From NCBI RefSeq assembly GCF_034439435.1, contig NZ_JAPCKJ010000008.1:1-64000 (forward strand): a stretch of 64,000 nt of DNA, read 5' to 3'. A program made the translations under genes and the position numbers. The notes under the pieces are model-generated. The model ran no database searches. It was not told where the DNA came from and saw only the letters and a program-made list of their open reading frames with translations. Every line of letters begins with the position of its first letter. Positions within the stretch are counted from its first letter, which is position 1. The DNA is from Sarcina sp034439435 (lineage in GTDB: Bacteria > Bacillota > Clostridia > Clostridiales > Clostridiaceae). Shown piece after piece: positions 51,655-60,897 of this stretch.

Positions 51655-54600
51655 TTAACTTCTTTCTATTTTAACTTTACTTCCACCTATTCCTGCTTCT
51701 GCTGGTGTTAGTATTAACTTAACTGGGACTCTATTTTTTATGGATTCAACGTGGCTTATTATACCTACAGATAATCTTTCATTATGCAGTCTTTCTAGTG
51801 AACTCATAACCACATCTAAAAGATTATCATCTAATGTTCCAAAGCCCTCATCTAAGAAGAATAATTCTAAAGGTGCTGTTCCTTTTAACTGTATTTGTGA
51901 TGAAAGTGATAATGCTAATGCTAAGGAAGCTAAGAAAGTTTCTCCCCCTGATAGAGTTGAGGAATCTCTTTCTGCTCCTCCATTTTTATAATCTCTTATT
52001 ATGAATTTTCCATTTTCATCAACCTCTAATCCATAAACGCCATTAGTTATATCCTTAAGCTTTTTAGATGCCTCTATTGATATATACTTTAGCTGATTTG
52101 CTGCGATAAACTCTACAAATTTCTTTCCTTTAAATAATTTTTCTAAATCACTTAAAAGTGCTAGCTTATGTTCTTGCTTAGCTTTAATTTCAAGTATATC
52201 CTTCTGCTCCTCAAGTTTTTTCTTTATGGATTCCATTTCAGTAGTAAGTCTAACTTTTAATTCTTGTACTTCTTTCAATTCTTTTTCATTCTTATTTTTT
52301 TCCTCAAGAACTTTTATCCACTCTTCTTCAGTTAAACTCTTTCCATCTAATTTTTTTATTAATAATTCTATATTTGCTCTTACTTTAATTAAGTTCTTAT
52401 CGTAGTCTTCAATAAGCACTTTTAACTTTTCTTTTTCATCCTTAGATAAAATACTTTCTTTAACCTCTAATATTGTTTTGAATCCTTCTTCTTCTAAAGA
52501 TTTATTTACTTTTTTCTCTTCACTTTCTTTTCTTAGATTTAATGAGTTCAACCCTTCTTTGATAACGGCTACCTCTTGGCTCATATCAATAAATGATTTC
52601 TCTAACTTTTCTTTTTCTTCACTTAATCTTAAATAAGATTTTTCTATATCCTCAATTTCTAACTGTACACCCTTTAATAAGCCTTTAATATCTATTTTTT
52701 CAATAGACATGGAGTCATCAATTAAATCATTTAAAGCTTCTTTAATCATTCTTTCTTTTTCTCTATAAACTTGTACCTTACCATCTAACAAGGATTTTTG
52801 CTCTAAATAATCATCTTTTAATTTATCTCTTTTTTCTCTTAATTCATCCTTTAGCTTATTTGATTCATCTAATTGAGTTCTTATATTCTTAATCTCTTTC
52901 TCTAATAAACTTTTTTCTTTATCTTTTTTAGATATTAACTCATTTTCTAGCTTAATATCTTCAATTTTAAGTTCATCTTTTATAACATCTAATTCAGAAA
53001 TTTTTAGCTTTAATTCCTTATCTAATTCTTTTACCTTTGAAGCTAATTCCTTCTCTCTAACTATTTTTTCACATAAAAGAACTTCTGCTTTATTAAAGAT
53101 ATTTTCTAAATTATTTTTTTCTTCTTTTAATTTTTCTAAATCTTTTTCTAAGCTTTCTTTCTTAACCTTAAAATCATCTACTTCTATTTTTAAAGTATTA
53201 AACTCTTCTTCTAACTCTTTTAAGGTTTCTTCTTTAAGTTCTCCTATTTCTTTAATGGTGTTATTTAATTCATTAATTTTCTTATTTTCATATTCTAAAG
53301 TAGCTTCTATTTTAGAGAATTCCAAAGTAAGTTCTTTTAGTACTTCTTCCTTACTTTCTAATAAGGTTCTTTTTTCATTTGATAACCCTAGATTGATTTT
53401 TTCAACATTATTAAGTTCATGATGTGTTGATCCACACACTGGACAACATTCTCCATCTACTAAACTTTCTCTAAGTTTATGAGCTAATTCTTCAATCTCA
53501 ACCTTATTTATATAATCTCTAAGTTCTTTTACTTCCTTTTCTAATAATGATTTTTGATTTTCAAATTCTTTAAGTTTATCTTCAAAATTATTTTTTATCT
53601 TTAAGGACTCTTCTAGAGACTTTTTCATTTCTCTATATTTATTAAGTTTTTCTCTATATTCTCCAAGCCTTATTTGTTTTTCCAAAATATAATTACTATC
53701 TCCTGGAGATTCCTTTAAAAGTTTATCTAAATCATCACTTGTCTTATTTAAAACCTCTAGTTTCTCCTTTAAATCATACTCTGCCTTTTTTTTCTCTTCT
53801 GTAAGTTCTTTTATATATTTCTTTAATTCATTCTCTTCATTTTTTACTTCTCTAAATTGTTTAGATAAGTTTTCATAAGAATTTAAAATAAATAGTCCAC
53901 CATTTATTTTATTTTTAACTTCTTCATCAACAAAAAGCTCTTCTTTTCTTTCTTCTTTTGCTTTTAATTCTTGATTTAATCTCTTTTCATTTTCTTCTAT
54001 ATCATTTAATTTAAGATCACACTTATTTCTCTCATCAAAAATTTTCTTACAAGCTTCTTTTAACTTAACTCCATCAGATTTTATTTGAAAAAGAATACCT
54101 CTTTCTCTTTCACTCTCTAATAACTTTTCTTTTTTTAATCTTAAATTAGGTAACTTCTCTTCCTTCCTTTTAGATACCTCTTCAAATTTCAAATTGTTTT
54201 CTTCTCTTAATTTTGCAAGTTCCTCTAATTTCTTATTTAACTCACTAAATTTTAATTCACCTTTACTTATTTCCTTTAGAATCTCTTCAAAATTATCTAT
54301 AAATACTATTACCTTCTCAGCTTTATTTGCAACCTCAACTTTTTCTTTGGAAATTTTTATTTCATCACTTCTACTTACTAAATTTTCTTCCTCAATTTTC
54401 TTATCATAAAGTTCTTTTTGAGTATTCCAAACTTTTTCTAACTCCTCAAATTCTTTTTTTATCTTATTTAGTAATTCTTCTTTACTTTTAATACTTAAGT
54501 TAATCTCATTTATTTCTTCTTCTTTTTCCTTTAAAGCTTCTTCACTAATTCCTTCATATCCTTTTAGTTGTCCTTCTAAGACATTCATCTTATCCTTTTC

Positions 54601-55182
54601 TTTTCTTATTTCTAAACTAAGCTTGCTAGAAAGATCATCTCCATATTTTCTAAGATTAAATAATCTCTCAAGCATATTTCTTCTTTCTTTTCCCTCTAAT
54701 TTAAGGAATTCACTAAACTTTCCTTGAGGTAAAACTACAGTTCTCATAAAGTCATCTAGCTTTAATCCTATGATTTCCTCACATTTAGAAGTAACAGCTT
54801 TTGCCTTGTCCTCTAAGACTTCTTCCTCTTCACCTGTTATATCTATTATTTTGGAACTTTTATTTCTTATTCCTCCACTTTTATTATCTCTTTTAAACTC
54901 TCTATCTACCCTATATCTTTTTATTTCTTTACCTGTTATTTGAAATTCATAACTTACATAAACACTATCACAGTTAGTGTTTATATAATTTGAACTTTTT
55001 CTAGAAATATCGCCATATAAAGCAAGGGTTATACCATCTAAAATAGTAGATTTACCACTTCCAGTTGGTCCAAAAATACCAAAAAGCCCTCTCTCTGTTA
55101 GCTTTTGAAAATCAACAACCTGCTTATCTATAAAACTGTTTAATCCCTTAACCTGAAGCTTAATTGGTTTCACTCTCTTCAT
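51655..55182 (-). CDS. sbcC: Exonuclease subunit SbcC
   Basis: 1175 residues. ATPase halves flank a very long Lys/Glu-rich coiled coil (about 180-1000) with the zinc hook CPVCG near residue 580. Walker A GIFGPTGSGKSTILDGI near the start, signature LSGGETFLASLALALSLS and Walker B LELFFLDEGFGTLDD near the end are intact. With SbcD it opens DNA hairpins and processes double-strand breaks. Its start overlaps the last 23 bases of sbcD. The ATG lies close to the ribosome site; a GTG three codons later is an alternative. The many palindromic repeats of this genome would be natural substrates. Confidence 0.95.
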   Translation of the reverse strand: MKRVKPIKLQVKGLNSFIDKQVVDFQKLTERGLFGIFGPTGSGKSTILDGITLALYGDISRKSSNYINTNCDSVYVSYEFQITGKEIKRYRVDREFKRDNKSGGIRNKSSKIIDITGEEEEVLEDKAKAVTSKCEEIIGLKLDDFMRTVVLPQGKFSEFLKLEGKERRNMLERLFNLRKYGDDLSSKLSLEIRKEKDKMNVLEGQLKGYEGISEEALKEKEEEINEINLSIKSKEELLNKIKKEFEELEKVWNTQKELYDKKIEEENLVSRSDEIKISKEKVEVANKAEKVIVFIDNFEEILKEISKGELKFSELNKKLEELAKLREENNLKFEEVSKRKEEKLPNLRLKKEKLLESERERGILFQIKSDGVKLKEACKKIFDERNKCDLKLNDIEENEKRLNQELKAKEERKEELFVDEEVKNKINGGLFILNSYENLSKQFREVKNEENELKKYIKELTEEKKKAEYDLKEKLEVLNKTSDDLDKLLKESPGDSNYILEKQIRLGEYREKLNKYREMKKSLEESLKIKNNFEDKLKEFENQKSLLEKEVKELRDYINKVEIEELAHKLRESLVDGECCPVCGSTHHELNNVEKINLGLSNEKRTLLESKEEVLKELTLEFSKIEATLEYENKKINELNNTIKEIGELKEETLKELEEEFNTLKIEVDDFKVKKESLEKDLEKLKEEKNNLENIFNKAEVLLCEKIVREKELASKVKELDKELKLKISELDVIKDELKIEDIKLENELISKKDKEKSLLEKEIKNIRTQLDESNKLKDELREKRDKLKDDYLEQKSLLDGKVQVYREKERMIKEALNDLIDDSMSIEKIDIKGLLKGVQLEIEDIEKSYLRLSEEKEKLEKSFIDMSQEVAVIKEGLNSLNLRKESEEKKVNKSLEEEGFKTILEVKESILSKDEKEKLKVLIEDYDKNLIKVRANIELLIKKLDGKSLTEEEWIKVLEEKNKNEKELKEVQELKVRLTTEMESIKKKLEEQKDILEIKAKQEHKLALLSDLEKLFKGKKFVEFIAANQLKYISIEASKKLKDITNGVYGLEVDENGKFIIRDYKNGGAERDSSTLSGGETFLASLALALSLSSQIQLKGTAPLELFFLDEGFGTLDDNLLDVVMSSLERLHNERLSVGIISHVESIKNRVPVKLILTPAEAGIGGSKVKIERS

Positions 55183-56383
55183 CCCCTTCCTCTTTAACTA
55201 TATTAAGTAATAGTTCTAATAAATCATTCTGAGGCTTGACCCCTCTTTCTTTTTCATAAAAATCAGTAAATAGTTCCTCAAAAGACTTTTCTGAGAAGTT
55301 TATTTCATCTACTTCCTCTTCATCTAATGTTATTTTAGGAATTATCTCAATAATGTCAGACTTAAGCTTCTTCATAATTTTTATTTCGTCTTCTCGTATA
55401 TATCTATCTGTCTTTATTTCTAAGTAAACCCAACATTCTCTCTCTTTATTCTCCTCACATTTTTCAATAGCTTCATCAATACTATTACATTTCCAAACCT
55501 CTATAGGCTTATACACTTTAAACTTTATTTCATCTATTTTAGCATCTTCGCCAGCTTTAACATCCACAACAAAACACTTTTTTTCAAAGCTTATTTCTTT
55601 CTTGTTATACTGAAGTGGAGAGCCTGCATATCTTATTTTTTTATCAGTTCCTGGTAAAACCATAGGCTTGTGTATATGTCCTAAAGCCACATACTGAGCT
55701 TCCTTTGGAAAACATTCCTTATCAACTATGAAACTTCCACCAAGCTCTATATTCCTCTCTGAACCAGTATTTTCCGCTCCTGTTGCAAAAAGGTGGGATA
55801 CTACTAAATTTATTGTATCCTCCTTAAAATTTCCCTTAAGAGAGTCAAATAAAGTTCTTATTCTATCACTATAGCTCTTTACTCTTTCCTCAGTTTCATC
55901 CATTGCTCCATATAAAACTTCATTTAATCTTTTTTCGCTTGGATATGGAACAGTTAATACTACAGCTTTCTCTCCAGCTATATCAAATTCAATAAAACCT
56001 TCCCCAGAACTTAAAATTTTATTATTTCCGTATTCACCAACTTCAACTACACTTTTAGGAGTACCAACCATTATAATTCCATGTTCTCTAGCTAATGGTC
56101 CTGCAGCAACTAATCTCTCTGGATTATCATGATTTCCTGATATAACTAAGGTCATTCTTTCTCCATTAGCTGAAATTTTCTTTAAAGTATCATAAAACAT
56201 TTTTTCTGCTCTAGCAGGTGGATTACTAGAATCATATACATCTCCCGCTATAATAACTAAATCTATATTATTATCTTTTACTATATGGACAAAGTCCTCT
56301 AGAAATTGTTCTTGTTCATCCATACGACTTAATCCTTCTAAGTTCTTTCCTAAATGCCAATCAGCAGTGTGAAGTATTCTCAT
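55160..56383 (-). CDS. sbcD: Exonuclease subunit SbcD
   Basis: 407 residues. Phosphoesterase motifs ADWHLGK, IAGDVYDSSNPP, GNHDNPERL and GHIHKP supply the two-metal site of Mre11/SbcD nucleases; the C-terminal capping and SbcC-binding region follows. It cuts DNA at hairpins and blocked ends together with SbcC, encoded by the overlapping next gene. Ribosome site AGGAGAG precedes the ATG. It is divergent from the haem oxygenase gene across a 465-base spacer. Confidence 0.96.
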   Translation of the reverse strand: MRILHTADWHLGKNLEGLSRMDEQEQFLEDFVHIVKDNNIDLVIIAGDVYDSSNPPARAEKMFYDTLKKISANGERMTLVISGNHDNPERLVAAGPLAREHGIIMVGTPKSVVEVGEYGNNKILSSGEGFIEFDIAGEKAVVLTVPYPSEKRLNEVLYGAMDETEERVKSYSDRIRTLFDSLKGNFKEDTINLVVSHLFATGAENTGSERNIELGGSFIVDKECFPKEAQYVALGHIHKPMVLPGTDKKIRYAGSPLQYNKKEISFEKKCFVVDVKAGEDAKIDEIKFKVYKPIEVWKCNSIDEAIEKCEENKERECWVYLEIKTDRYIREDEIKIMKKLKSDIIEIIPKITLDEEEVDEINFSEKSFEELFTDFYEKERGVKPQNDLLELLLNIVKEEGDEESETN

Positions 56384-56428
56384 ACCGACTCTCTCCTAAC
56401 ACTCTTAATTTTTATATTATTTAATCTT

Positions 56429-56467
56429 GACTATGTTTTAAATCAGTATTTACCTAAAACAAAGTCT
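56429..56467. repeat. Short copy of the GGCTRTGTTTTAA repeat family
   Basis: GACTATGTTTTAA and TAAAACAAAGTCT ends separated by 13 bases. It appears to be an internally deleted version of the copies at 38.7 and 60.6 kb, in the divergent spacer between sbcD and the haem oxygenase gene. Confidence 0.7.
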
Positions 56468-56612
56468 AAACTTAAAAATTTGTTACTATTTTATTTATTA
56501 TAAATATTATACTAAACCTAATTTACATTTAATAAACTTTTTATAAAAACTTATACTTTAATAATTTAGTATTATCATTTTAATCTTTATATTTTTTATT
56601 AAAATCATATCA

Positions 56613-56638
56613 TTTTTGTTAATAACAATTATTTTTAA
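56613..56638. promoter_or_regulatory. Operator-like palindrome upstream of haem oxygenase
   Basis: TAACAATTATTT and AAATAATTGTTA (12-base arms, two-base centre) lie 210 bases before the haem oxygenase start. It does not match a Fur consensus. It could be a regulator site for haem oxygenase or a cruciform; the remaining spacer is A/T-rich with no gene. Confidence 0.45.
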
Positions 56639-56848
56639 ATAATTGTTAGTATAAATTTCAAAGAAATATATATTTTATTATTAAATTTTATAAAAATTAT
56701 TATCTTATGAACATAATTCGCAAAACAATATATTTGATACCACTACCCCTAAAGAGTATATTAAAAGCATAAAGAAGGTTGCTATAACCTATTAAGTTTT
56801 ACCTAATATCTTATAGGAGCCTTTAATAAAATTTACGAGGTGATATTT

Positions 56849-57502
56849 ATGAATTCATTCATGATGGATATAAAAACTAATAGTAACGATTTACATACTG
56901 TAGCTGAAAAAACAGGTTTCTTAAAAAGATTATTAGAAGGTAAGGCTTCTACAGAAAGCTATGGTGAATATCTTTATAATCTTTACGAGGTATATAAAGC
57001 ACTTGAAGCTAATTTAGAAAAAAACAAAGAAAATAAAGTTGTTAAAAACTTTGTAATTCCTGAAATTTATCGTGCTAGCGCAATACATAAAGACATATCA
57101 TACTTCTTAGGAGAAAGATTAAATACTATTAAACCTATAGCTTCTACAAAAGCTTATGTAGATAAAATAAATGAATTAGGTGAAACTTCTCCTGAACTTT
57201 TAGTTGCTCATGCTTACACTAGATATCTTGCTGATTTATTTGGTGGAAGAACAATGTATGGAATCATGAAAACTCTATATAACGTAGATGAAGCAAGATT
57301 AAATTATTATAAATATGATAAGCTTAATGATGGCCCAGAAATGAAAAATTTTGTTATGAATTATCATAATACACTTAACAATATTGAATTAGATGATCAA
57401 ATGAAAGAAAAATTCATAAATGAAGTTGCTAATTCTTATATATATAACATAGCAATTTCTAACGAAATAGATTTTATAAAATTTGGTAATTTAAAAAACT
57501 AA
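56849..57502 (+). CDS. hemO: Haem oxygenase
   Basis: 217 residues, the HO-1 all-helical family. FMMDIKTNSNDLHTVAEKTGFLKRLLEGKASTESYGEYLYNLYEVYKALE carries the proximal haem-ligand His (in DLHTVAE), and LLVAHAYTRYLADLFGGRTMYGIMKTLY gives the distal-helix GG motif. It opens haem to biliverdin, iron and CO with oxygen, in the cytoplasm, supplying iron from haem brought in by the operon at 39-49 kb. C. perfringens is known to have such an enzyme. The GTG upstream lies in the ribosome site ACGAGGTGA; the ATG after it is used. No cognate reductase adjoins it. Confidence 0.93.
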   Translation: MNSFMMDIKTNSNDLHTVAEKTGFLKRLLEGKASTESYGEYLYNLYEVYKALEANLEKNKENKVVKNFVIPEIYRASAIHKDISYFLGERLNTIKPIASTKAYVDKINELGETSPELLVAHAYTRYLADLFGGRTMYGIMKTLYNVDEARLNYYKYDKLNDGPEMKNFVMNYHNTLNNIELDDQMKEKFINEVANSYIYNIAISNEIDFIKFGNLKN

Positions 57503-57544
57503 ACATTTATATAATCAATTATATTCAACAAAACAAATCCTTTA

Positions 57545-57578
57545 AAATAAGCTAGATTTATCTAGCTTATTTTTTTAT
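57545..57578. terminator. Bidirectional terminator after haem oxygenase
   Basis: AAATAAGCTAGAT and ATCTAGCTTATTT arms with a two-base loop; T run on the plus side, A run on the other. Confidence 0.88.
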
Positions 57579-57586
57579 AAACAATA

Positions 57587-57692
57587 AGAGCTATGGTTAA
57601 ACCATAGCTCTTCCCCTAGTAATGCCATTTCACCGATAATTTTGCCCGTAAAATATCGGTCTTTATGAGGTCTTTTCACTTTGTATACTTCC
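57587..57692. other. Structured intergenic element, class not identified
   Basis: Three paired blocks lie in a row: AGAGCTATGGTT with AACCATAGCTCT (about 57588-57611); ACCGATA with TATCGGT (57632-57638, 57654-57660) around TTTTGCCCGTAAAA; and the C/G-rich TCCCCTAGTAATGCC between them. GC content here is higher than the spacer on either side. It could be a small RNA, most naturally on the minus strand ending at the terminator at 57545, or a riboswitch-like element. I cannot match it to a known class. Confidence 0.45.
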
Positions 57693-57913
57693 CTATTTTT
57701 TAAATTTATAATCATATTTTCTTTATATTTTATAAGTTTATCATTTACTCTCTACCTAATTCATATATATATCAATATTAAAATTTCTATTCAGATTTTT
57801 CCATAAATGCTATTCACTTTTTATGAACAATTATTGTTTTTAGTTGCTATTTATTCAAAGAATATTTATAATATATTTGCTTTGATAAAAAGTAATGATA
57901 AATAGGAGGTTTA

Positions 57914-58732
57914 ATGATGAGTTTTAATGCTACTCAAATGTATGAAAAACTTTTGACTTGGATTACAACTAATGGATTTAAATTATTAATTAGTTTAATC
58001 TTACTTTACACTGGTTGGAAACTTATTAATAAGGTAATTAAAATTTTAGCTAACATACTTAGACAAAGAAATGTAGATGCTACATTAACATCATTTATGG
58101 AGGCTTTTACTGATATATCTCTAAAAATTCTTTTAGTTATAACTTTAATGAGTTATGTTGGATTTGATATAGCTGGTTTAGCAGCTCTTATAGCTTCTGC
58201 TGGTTTAGCAGTTGGACTTGCCCTACAAGGAAGTTTATCTAACTTTGCTGGTGGAGTAATAATCCTTTTATTAAGACCATTTAGGGTTGGTGATTTTATA
58301 GAAGCTGTTGGTTACTCAGGAACAGTTGAAAAAATAACTGTTTTCTATACACATTTAGCAACCCCAGATAATAAAGAAATATTAATTCCTAATGGTACAC
58401 TGGCTAATGGAAGTCTTATTAACTATTCAGCTAAGGATACTAGAAGAGTTGATTTAGTATTTGGCGTCGGCTATGATGATGATATCATTAAAGTGAAAAA
58501 TGTTCTTTGGGATATTATAAATAAAAATGATTTAATACTAAAAACACCTGAAGCCTTTGTCGGTATAAGTCAACATGCTGCAAGCTCTATTAATTTCACA
58601 GTTAGAGTTTGGGCCAAGCAAGAAGATTATTGGACAATCTATTTTGATTTATTAGAACAAGTTAAGTTAAGATTTGATGAAGAAAAGATAAGCATTCCAT
58701 ATCCTCAAATGGATGTACACTTAAATAAATAA
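57914..58732 (+). CDS. mscS: MscS family mechanosensitive channel, short form
   Basis: 272 residues, close to E. coli MscS (286). Three membrane helices (about 18-40, 62-85, 90-120), the last being the pore helix FDIAGLAALIASAGLAVGLALQGSLSNFAGGVIILLLRPFRVGDFIE with the Ala/Gly packing pattern. The cytoplasmic beta and alpha/beta domains follow, ending SIPYPQMDVHLNK. It vents solutes on hypo-osmotic shock. It starts at ATG after AGGAGG; the next codon is also ATG and slightly better spaced. Single gene ended by a strong hairpin. Confidence 0.93.
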   Translation: MMSFNATQMYEKLLTWITTNGFKLLISLILLYTGWKLINKVIKILANILRQRNVDATLTSFMEAFTDISLKILLVITLMSYVGFDIAGLAALIASAGLAVGLALQGSLSNFAGGVIILLLRPFRVGDFIEAVGYSGTVEKITVFYTHLATPDNKEILIPNGTLANGSLINYSAKDTRRVDLVFGVGYDDDIIKVKNVLWDIINKNDLILKTPEAFVGISQHAASSINFTVRVWAKQEDYWTIYFDLLEQVKLRFDEEKISIPYPQMDVHLNK

Positions 58733-58739
58733 AATAACA

Positions 58740-58787
58740 AAAAGCCTAAACTAAATGCATCGAGCCATGCATTTAATTTAGGCTTTT
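58740..58787. terminator. Bidirectional terminator at the end of mscS
   Basis: AAAAGCCTAAACTAAATGCAT (58740-58760) pairs with 58767-58787 with one mismatch around CGAGCC. On the minus strand it runs into TTTTTGTTATTTT, a stronger tail than on the plus strand, which matters for the RNA candidate above it. Confidence 0.9.
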
Positions 58788-58830
58788 ATCAATCCTACCA
58801 CACTAAATCTTAAATGATTATCTTATCTAT

Positions 58831-58859
58831 ATAATAACGTTTTCAAAGAATTTTGTCAA
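58831..58859 (-). promoter_or_regulatory. Minus-strand sigma-A promoter facing the mscS terminator
   Basis: TTGACA, a 17-base spacer and TATTAT read on the minus strand. Transcription would start near 58824 and meet the hairpin at 58787-58740, leaving a transcript of about 85 bases with no open frame. Confidence 0.6.
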
Positions 58860-58906
58860 TATCTTTTTTCAAAATATTGACAATTGGTATATTTAACCTA
58901 TTTTTA

Positions 58907-59683
58907 TTAATATAAAAACTCATCTTCTATATAGTTAGTCAAATCATAATCTTCTAAGATCAGCTTATTGCTATCTAAAACCTCTCTATTATCCATATAG
59001 AACTTTAGATTTTCTTTACTTATTATATTAAAGTTTAAGTCTGCAAAATACCACGTTGATTCATTTCCATCGCCAAAATAACTACTTACAGGTATTTCAG
59101 TAAACTTATAATAAATATTATTATTTATATAATAAGGTCTTTCAGCATCAAATATTAAACATGTATCTTCGAAAAATCTTTTTGTTAACTTTATTGGTTT
59201 TAAAATATATCCTTTTTGATTATTGAATTCTCTCTCTTTATCATATGGAAGATTTTTGGCCTTTTTAAATTGTATATAATACTCTTTTCCTGCACTCCCA
59301 ATACTACGCACATCTGGATCAACTTCATTATTCTCTAAATAAAGATTAAGCAGTTCTACATTTTTTTCTTCTTCACTTAAATTTTCTAAGTTTTTCTTAG
59401 GTTTAGAACTATAAGTGTTAAATCCCTTACTCATTTCAATACTATTTTCTATATTTATTACTTCTGCTTCAATATTTTTATTTTTTAACTTATCATTCTC
59501 TTCTTTTATTATATTAACCATAATTTCAGCATTACCTAAATCATCACGATTAATATATGTTTTAGCTTCAAAAACTTTAGATTCTAATTTTTTTACTTTC
59601 TTATGTTCAAACTCTTCTATCCCTACTATAGCTACACCTGTAACTAAAACACCTATCATCCCCAATATAAGGAATCTTTTCAT
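58907..59683 (-). CDS. Membrane-anchored protein of unknown function
   Basis: 258 residues. An N-terminal membrane helix (about 4-22), a coiled-coil-like stretch (28-75; KVKKLESKVFEAKTYINRDDLGNAEIMVNIIKEENDKLKNKNIEAE) and an extracytoplasmic globular part with aromatic-rich strands (CLIFDAERPYYINNNIYYKFTEIP, STWYFADLNFNIISKENLKFYM). Family not recognised. Ribosome site GCGAGGG precedes the ATG. It follows the YARHG gene by 33 bases, so the two form an operon. It may be the partner or a diverged relative of that surface protein. Confidence 0.72.
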   Translation of the reverse strand: MKRFLILGMIGVLVTGVAIVGIEEFEHKKVKKLESKVFEAKTYINRDDLGNAEIMVNIIKEENDKLKNKNIEAEVINIENSIEMSKGFNTYSSKPKKNLENLSEEEKNVELLNLYLENNEVDPDVRSIGSAGKEYYIQFKKAKNLPYDKEREFNNQKGYILKPIKLTKRFFEDTCLIFDAERPYYINNNIYYKFTEIPVSSYFGDGNESTWYFADLNFNIISKENLKFYMDNREVLDSNKLILEDYDLTNYIEDEFLY

Positions 59684-59716
59684 CTTTATCCCTCGCTTAT
59701 CTAAATTGTATATCTT

Positions 59717-60526
59717 TTAGTTTTTTGATTTTTCATCCTGTATTTCTTTTATTAATCCTATGTTATATCTCTCATATTCATTGATTTCAGCATTTGTCCC
59801 CTTAAATGTTACATCCTTTGAATACCAATCCTTATTCTCAAAATAATTTTTATACTTATCATCAGTAAAAACAAAACCATGTCTTGCTAGAATTTCCGCT
59901 TTAATTAATCCCAATGTATCATAATCATATTTTTCTAATTCATCTTTAGTAAGTTTTCTACTATAACTATCTGGGATTATATAACCAACTAATTGATTAT
60001 ATTTTGAATCATCTTTAAAACAAGCATCTTTAGAATTTCCGCTTCTATATTCACTAGCTAAAGTGTCTTGTCCACTTTCTTCTAAAGCTTGTTTTAACTC
60101 ATTATAATTTTTGTACTCTTTTATATTATACCCATTATTCTCTGCTTGTCTCAAATAATAAGCACATTCATTGTATTTTTCCATTGAAAAGGCCTCTTCG
60201 GCTTTATCCTGATATACCTTGATTATTATATTATTTTTATCTTTCTCTTTAAGGTTACTTACTTTTGAAATTTCATCACTTACTTTATCATTACCTTCTA
60301 AACTATCATATATGTCATCTAATACAGCATTTGTATATTTAAAACTTAAGGCTTTATTATAATACTCTAATTGTTCACTTTCAATGTTAGAATTATTTGC
60401 TCTCATTACATAATAACTATACATTATATCCTTCCAGAAAGCTAAAGAAGTGGCAATTAATATTATTATAATTAATACTATAATTAATCTCCTTCTTTTT
60501 CTCTTAAGAGTTTTCTTGTTATTCAT
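59717..60526 (-). CDS. Membrane-anchored YARHG-domain protein
   Basis: 269 residues. An N-terminal basic segment and membrane helix (about 12-33) precede a TPR-like helical region (35-145; AEEAFSMEKYNECAYYLRQAENNGYNIKEYKNYNELKQALEE) and a YARHG domain (about 185-260): SRKLTKDELEKYDYDTLGLIKAEILARHGFVFTDDKYKNYFENKDWYSKD. YARHG domains are extracellular and of unknown biochemical function, common in clostridial surface proteins. Ribosome site GGAGG. It is the first gene of the two-gene unit with the downstream unknown; the spacer upstream holds a repeat and an RNA candidate. Confidence 0.82.
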   Translation of the reverse strand: MNNKKTLKRKRRRLIIVLIIIILIATSLAFWKDIMYSYYVMRANNSNIESEQLEYYNKALSFKYTNAVLDDIYDSLEGNDKVSDEISKVSNLKEKDKNNIIIKVYQDKAEEAFSMEKYNECAYYLRQAENNGYNIKEYKNYNELKQALEESGQDTLASEYRSGNSKDACFKDDSKYNQLVGYIIPDSYSRKLTKDELEKYDYDTLGLIKAEILARHGFVFTDDKYKNYFENKDWYSKDVTFKGTNAEINEYERYNIGLIKEIQDEKSKN

Positions 60527-60572
60527 AGTTTTCCTCCATTTACTTTATCATTAGCTACAAATACTTTATTTT

Positions 60573-60655
60573 AAGGCTATGTTTTAAAGCAGAATTTATT
60601 TTTAAATAAGTCTTAAGGACTAACTAAAAATCAATATTCACCTAAAACAAAGCTT
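60573..60655. repeat. Inverted repeat of the GGCTRTGTTTTAA family, full copy
   Basis: Ends AAGGCTATGTTTTAA and CTAAAACAAAGCTT; internal CTTAAGGACTAACTAAAAATCAATATTCAC matches the copy at 38.7 kb. It lies upstream of the YARHG gene. Confidence 0.78.
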
Positions 60656-60725
60656 ATATTAATAATTTTTGTTATATGTAAAAAAGTTATATTTTTTATA
60701 ACTAATTTTATGTTATAATTAAGTA

Positions 60726-60897
60726 AAATTTATAGATAATGCTAATTACTACAACATTATTAATATAATTTGTTCTTTTTCACCCTTATGAGAATTGTAA
60801 CAAAAACAAAAAATTTATTTGTCTGAAATAATAAATACATATATAAGTTAGCATTATTTATAAATTTAAAGCTGGTATGAATATACCAGCTTTTTTA
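60726..60897 (+). ncRNA. Candidate small RNA on the plus strand
   Basis: A TATAAT (60714-60719) with weak -35 precedes a closing stem ATAATGCTAA / TTAGCATTAT whose arms are 102 bases apart (60736-60745, 60848-60857), then a terminator AAAGCTGGTAT-GAAT-ATACCAGCTTT with TTTTTTATTT on the plus strand (60868-60897). There is no gene in the interior. The terminator may also end the minus-strand coiled-coil gene, whose stop lies within it, but its T run is stronger on the plus side. Family not recognised. Confidence 0.4.

Noticed and set aside
56384..56848. VirR box or Fur box upstream of haem oxygenase
   Set aside because: I found no match to the CCCAGTTNTNCAC-type repeats or to the Fur consensus; only the unrelated TAACAATTATTT palindrome is present.
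57587..57692. c-di-GMP, preQ1, M-box or ZTP riboswitch
   Set aside because: The required core motifs of these classes are not found on either strand, and neither strand leads directly into a gene start in the expected way.
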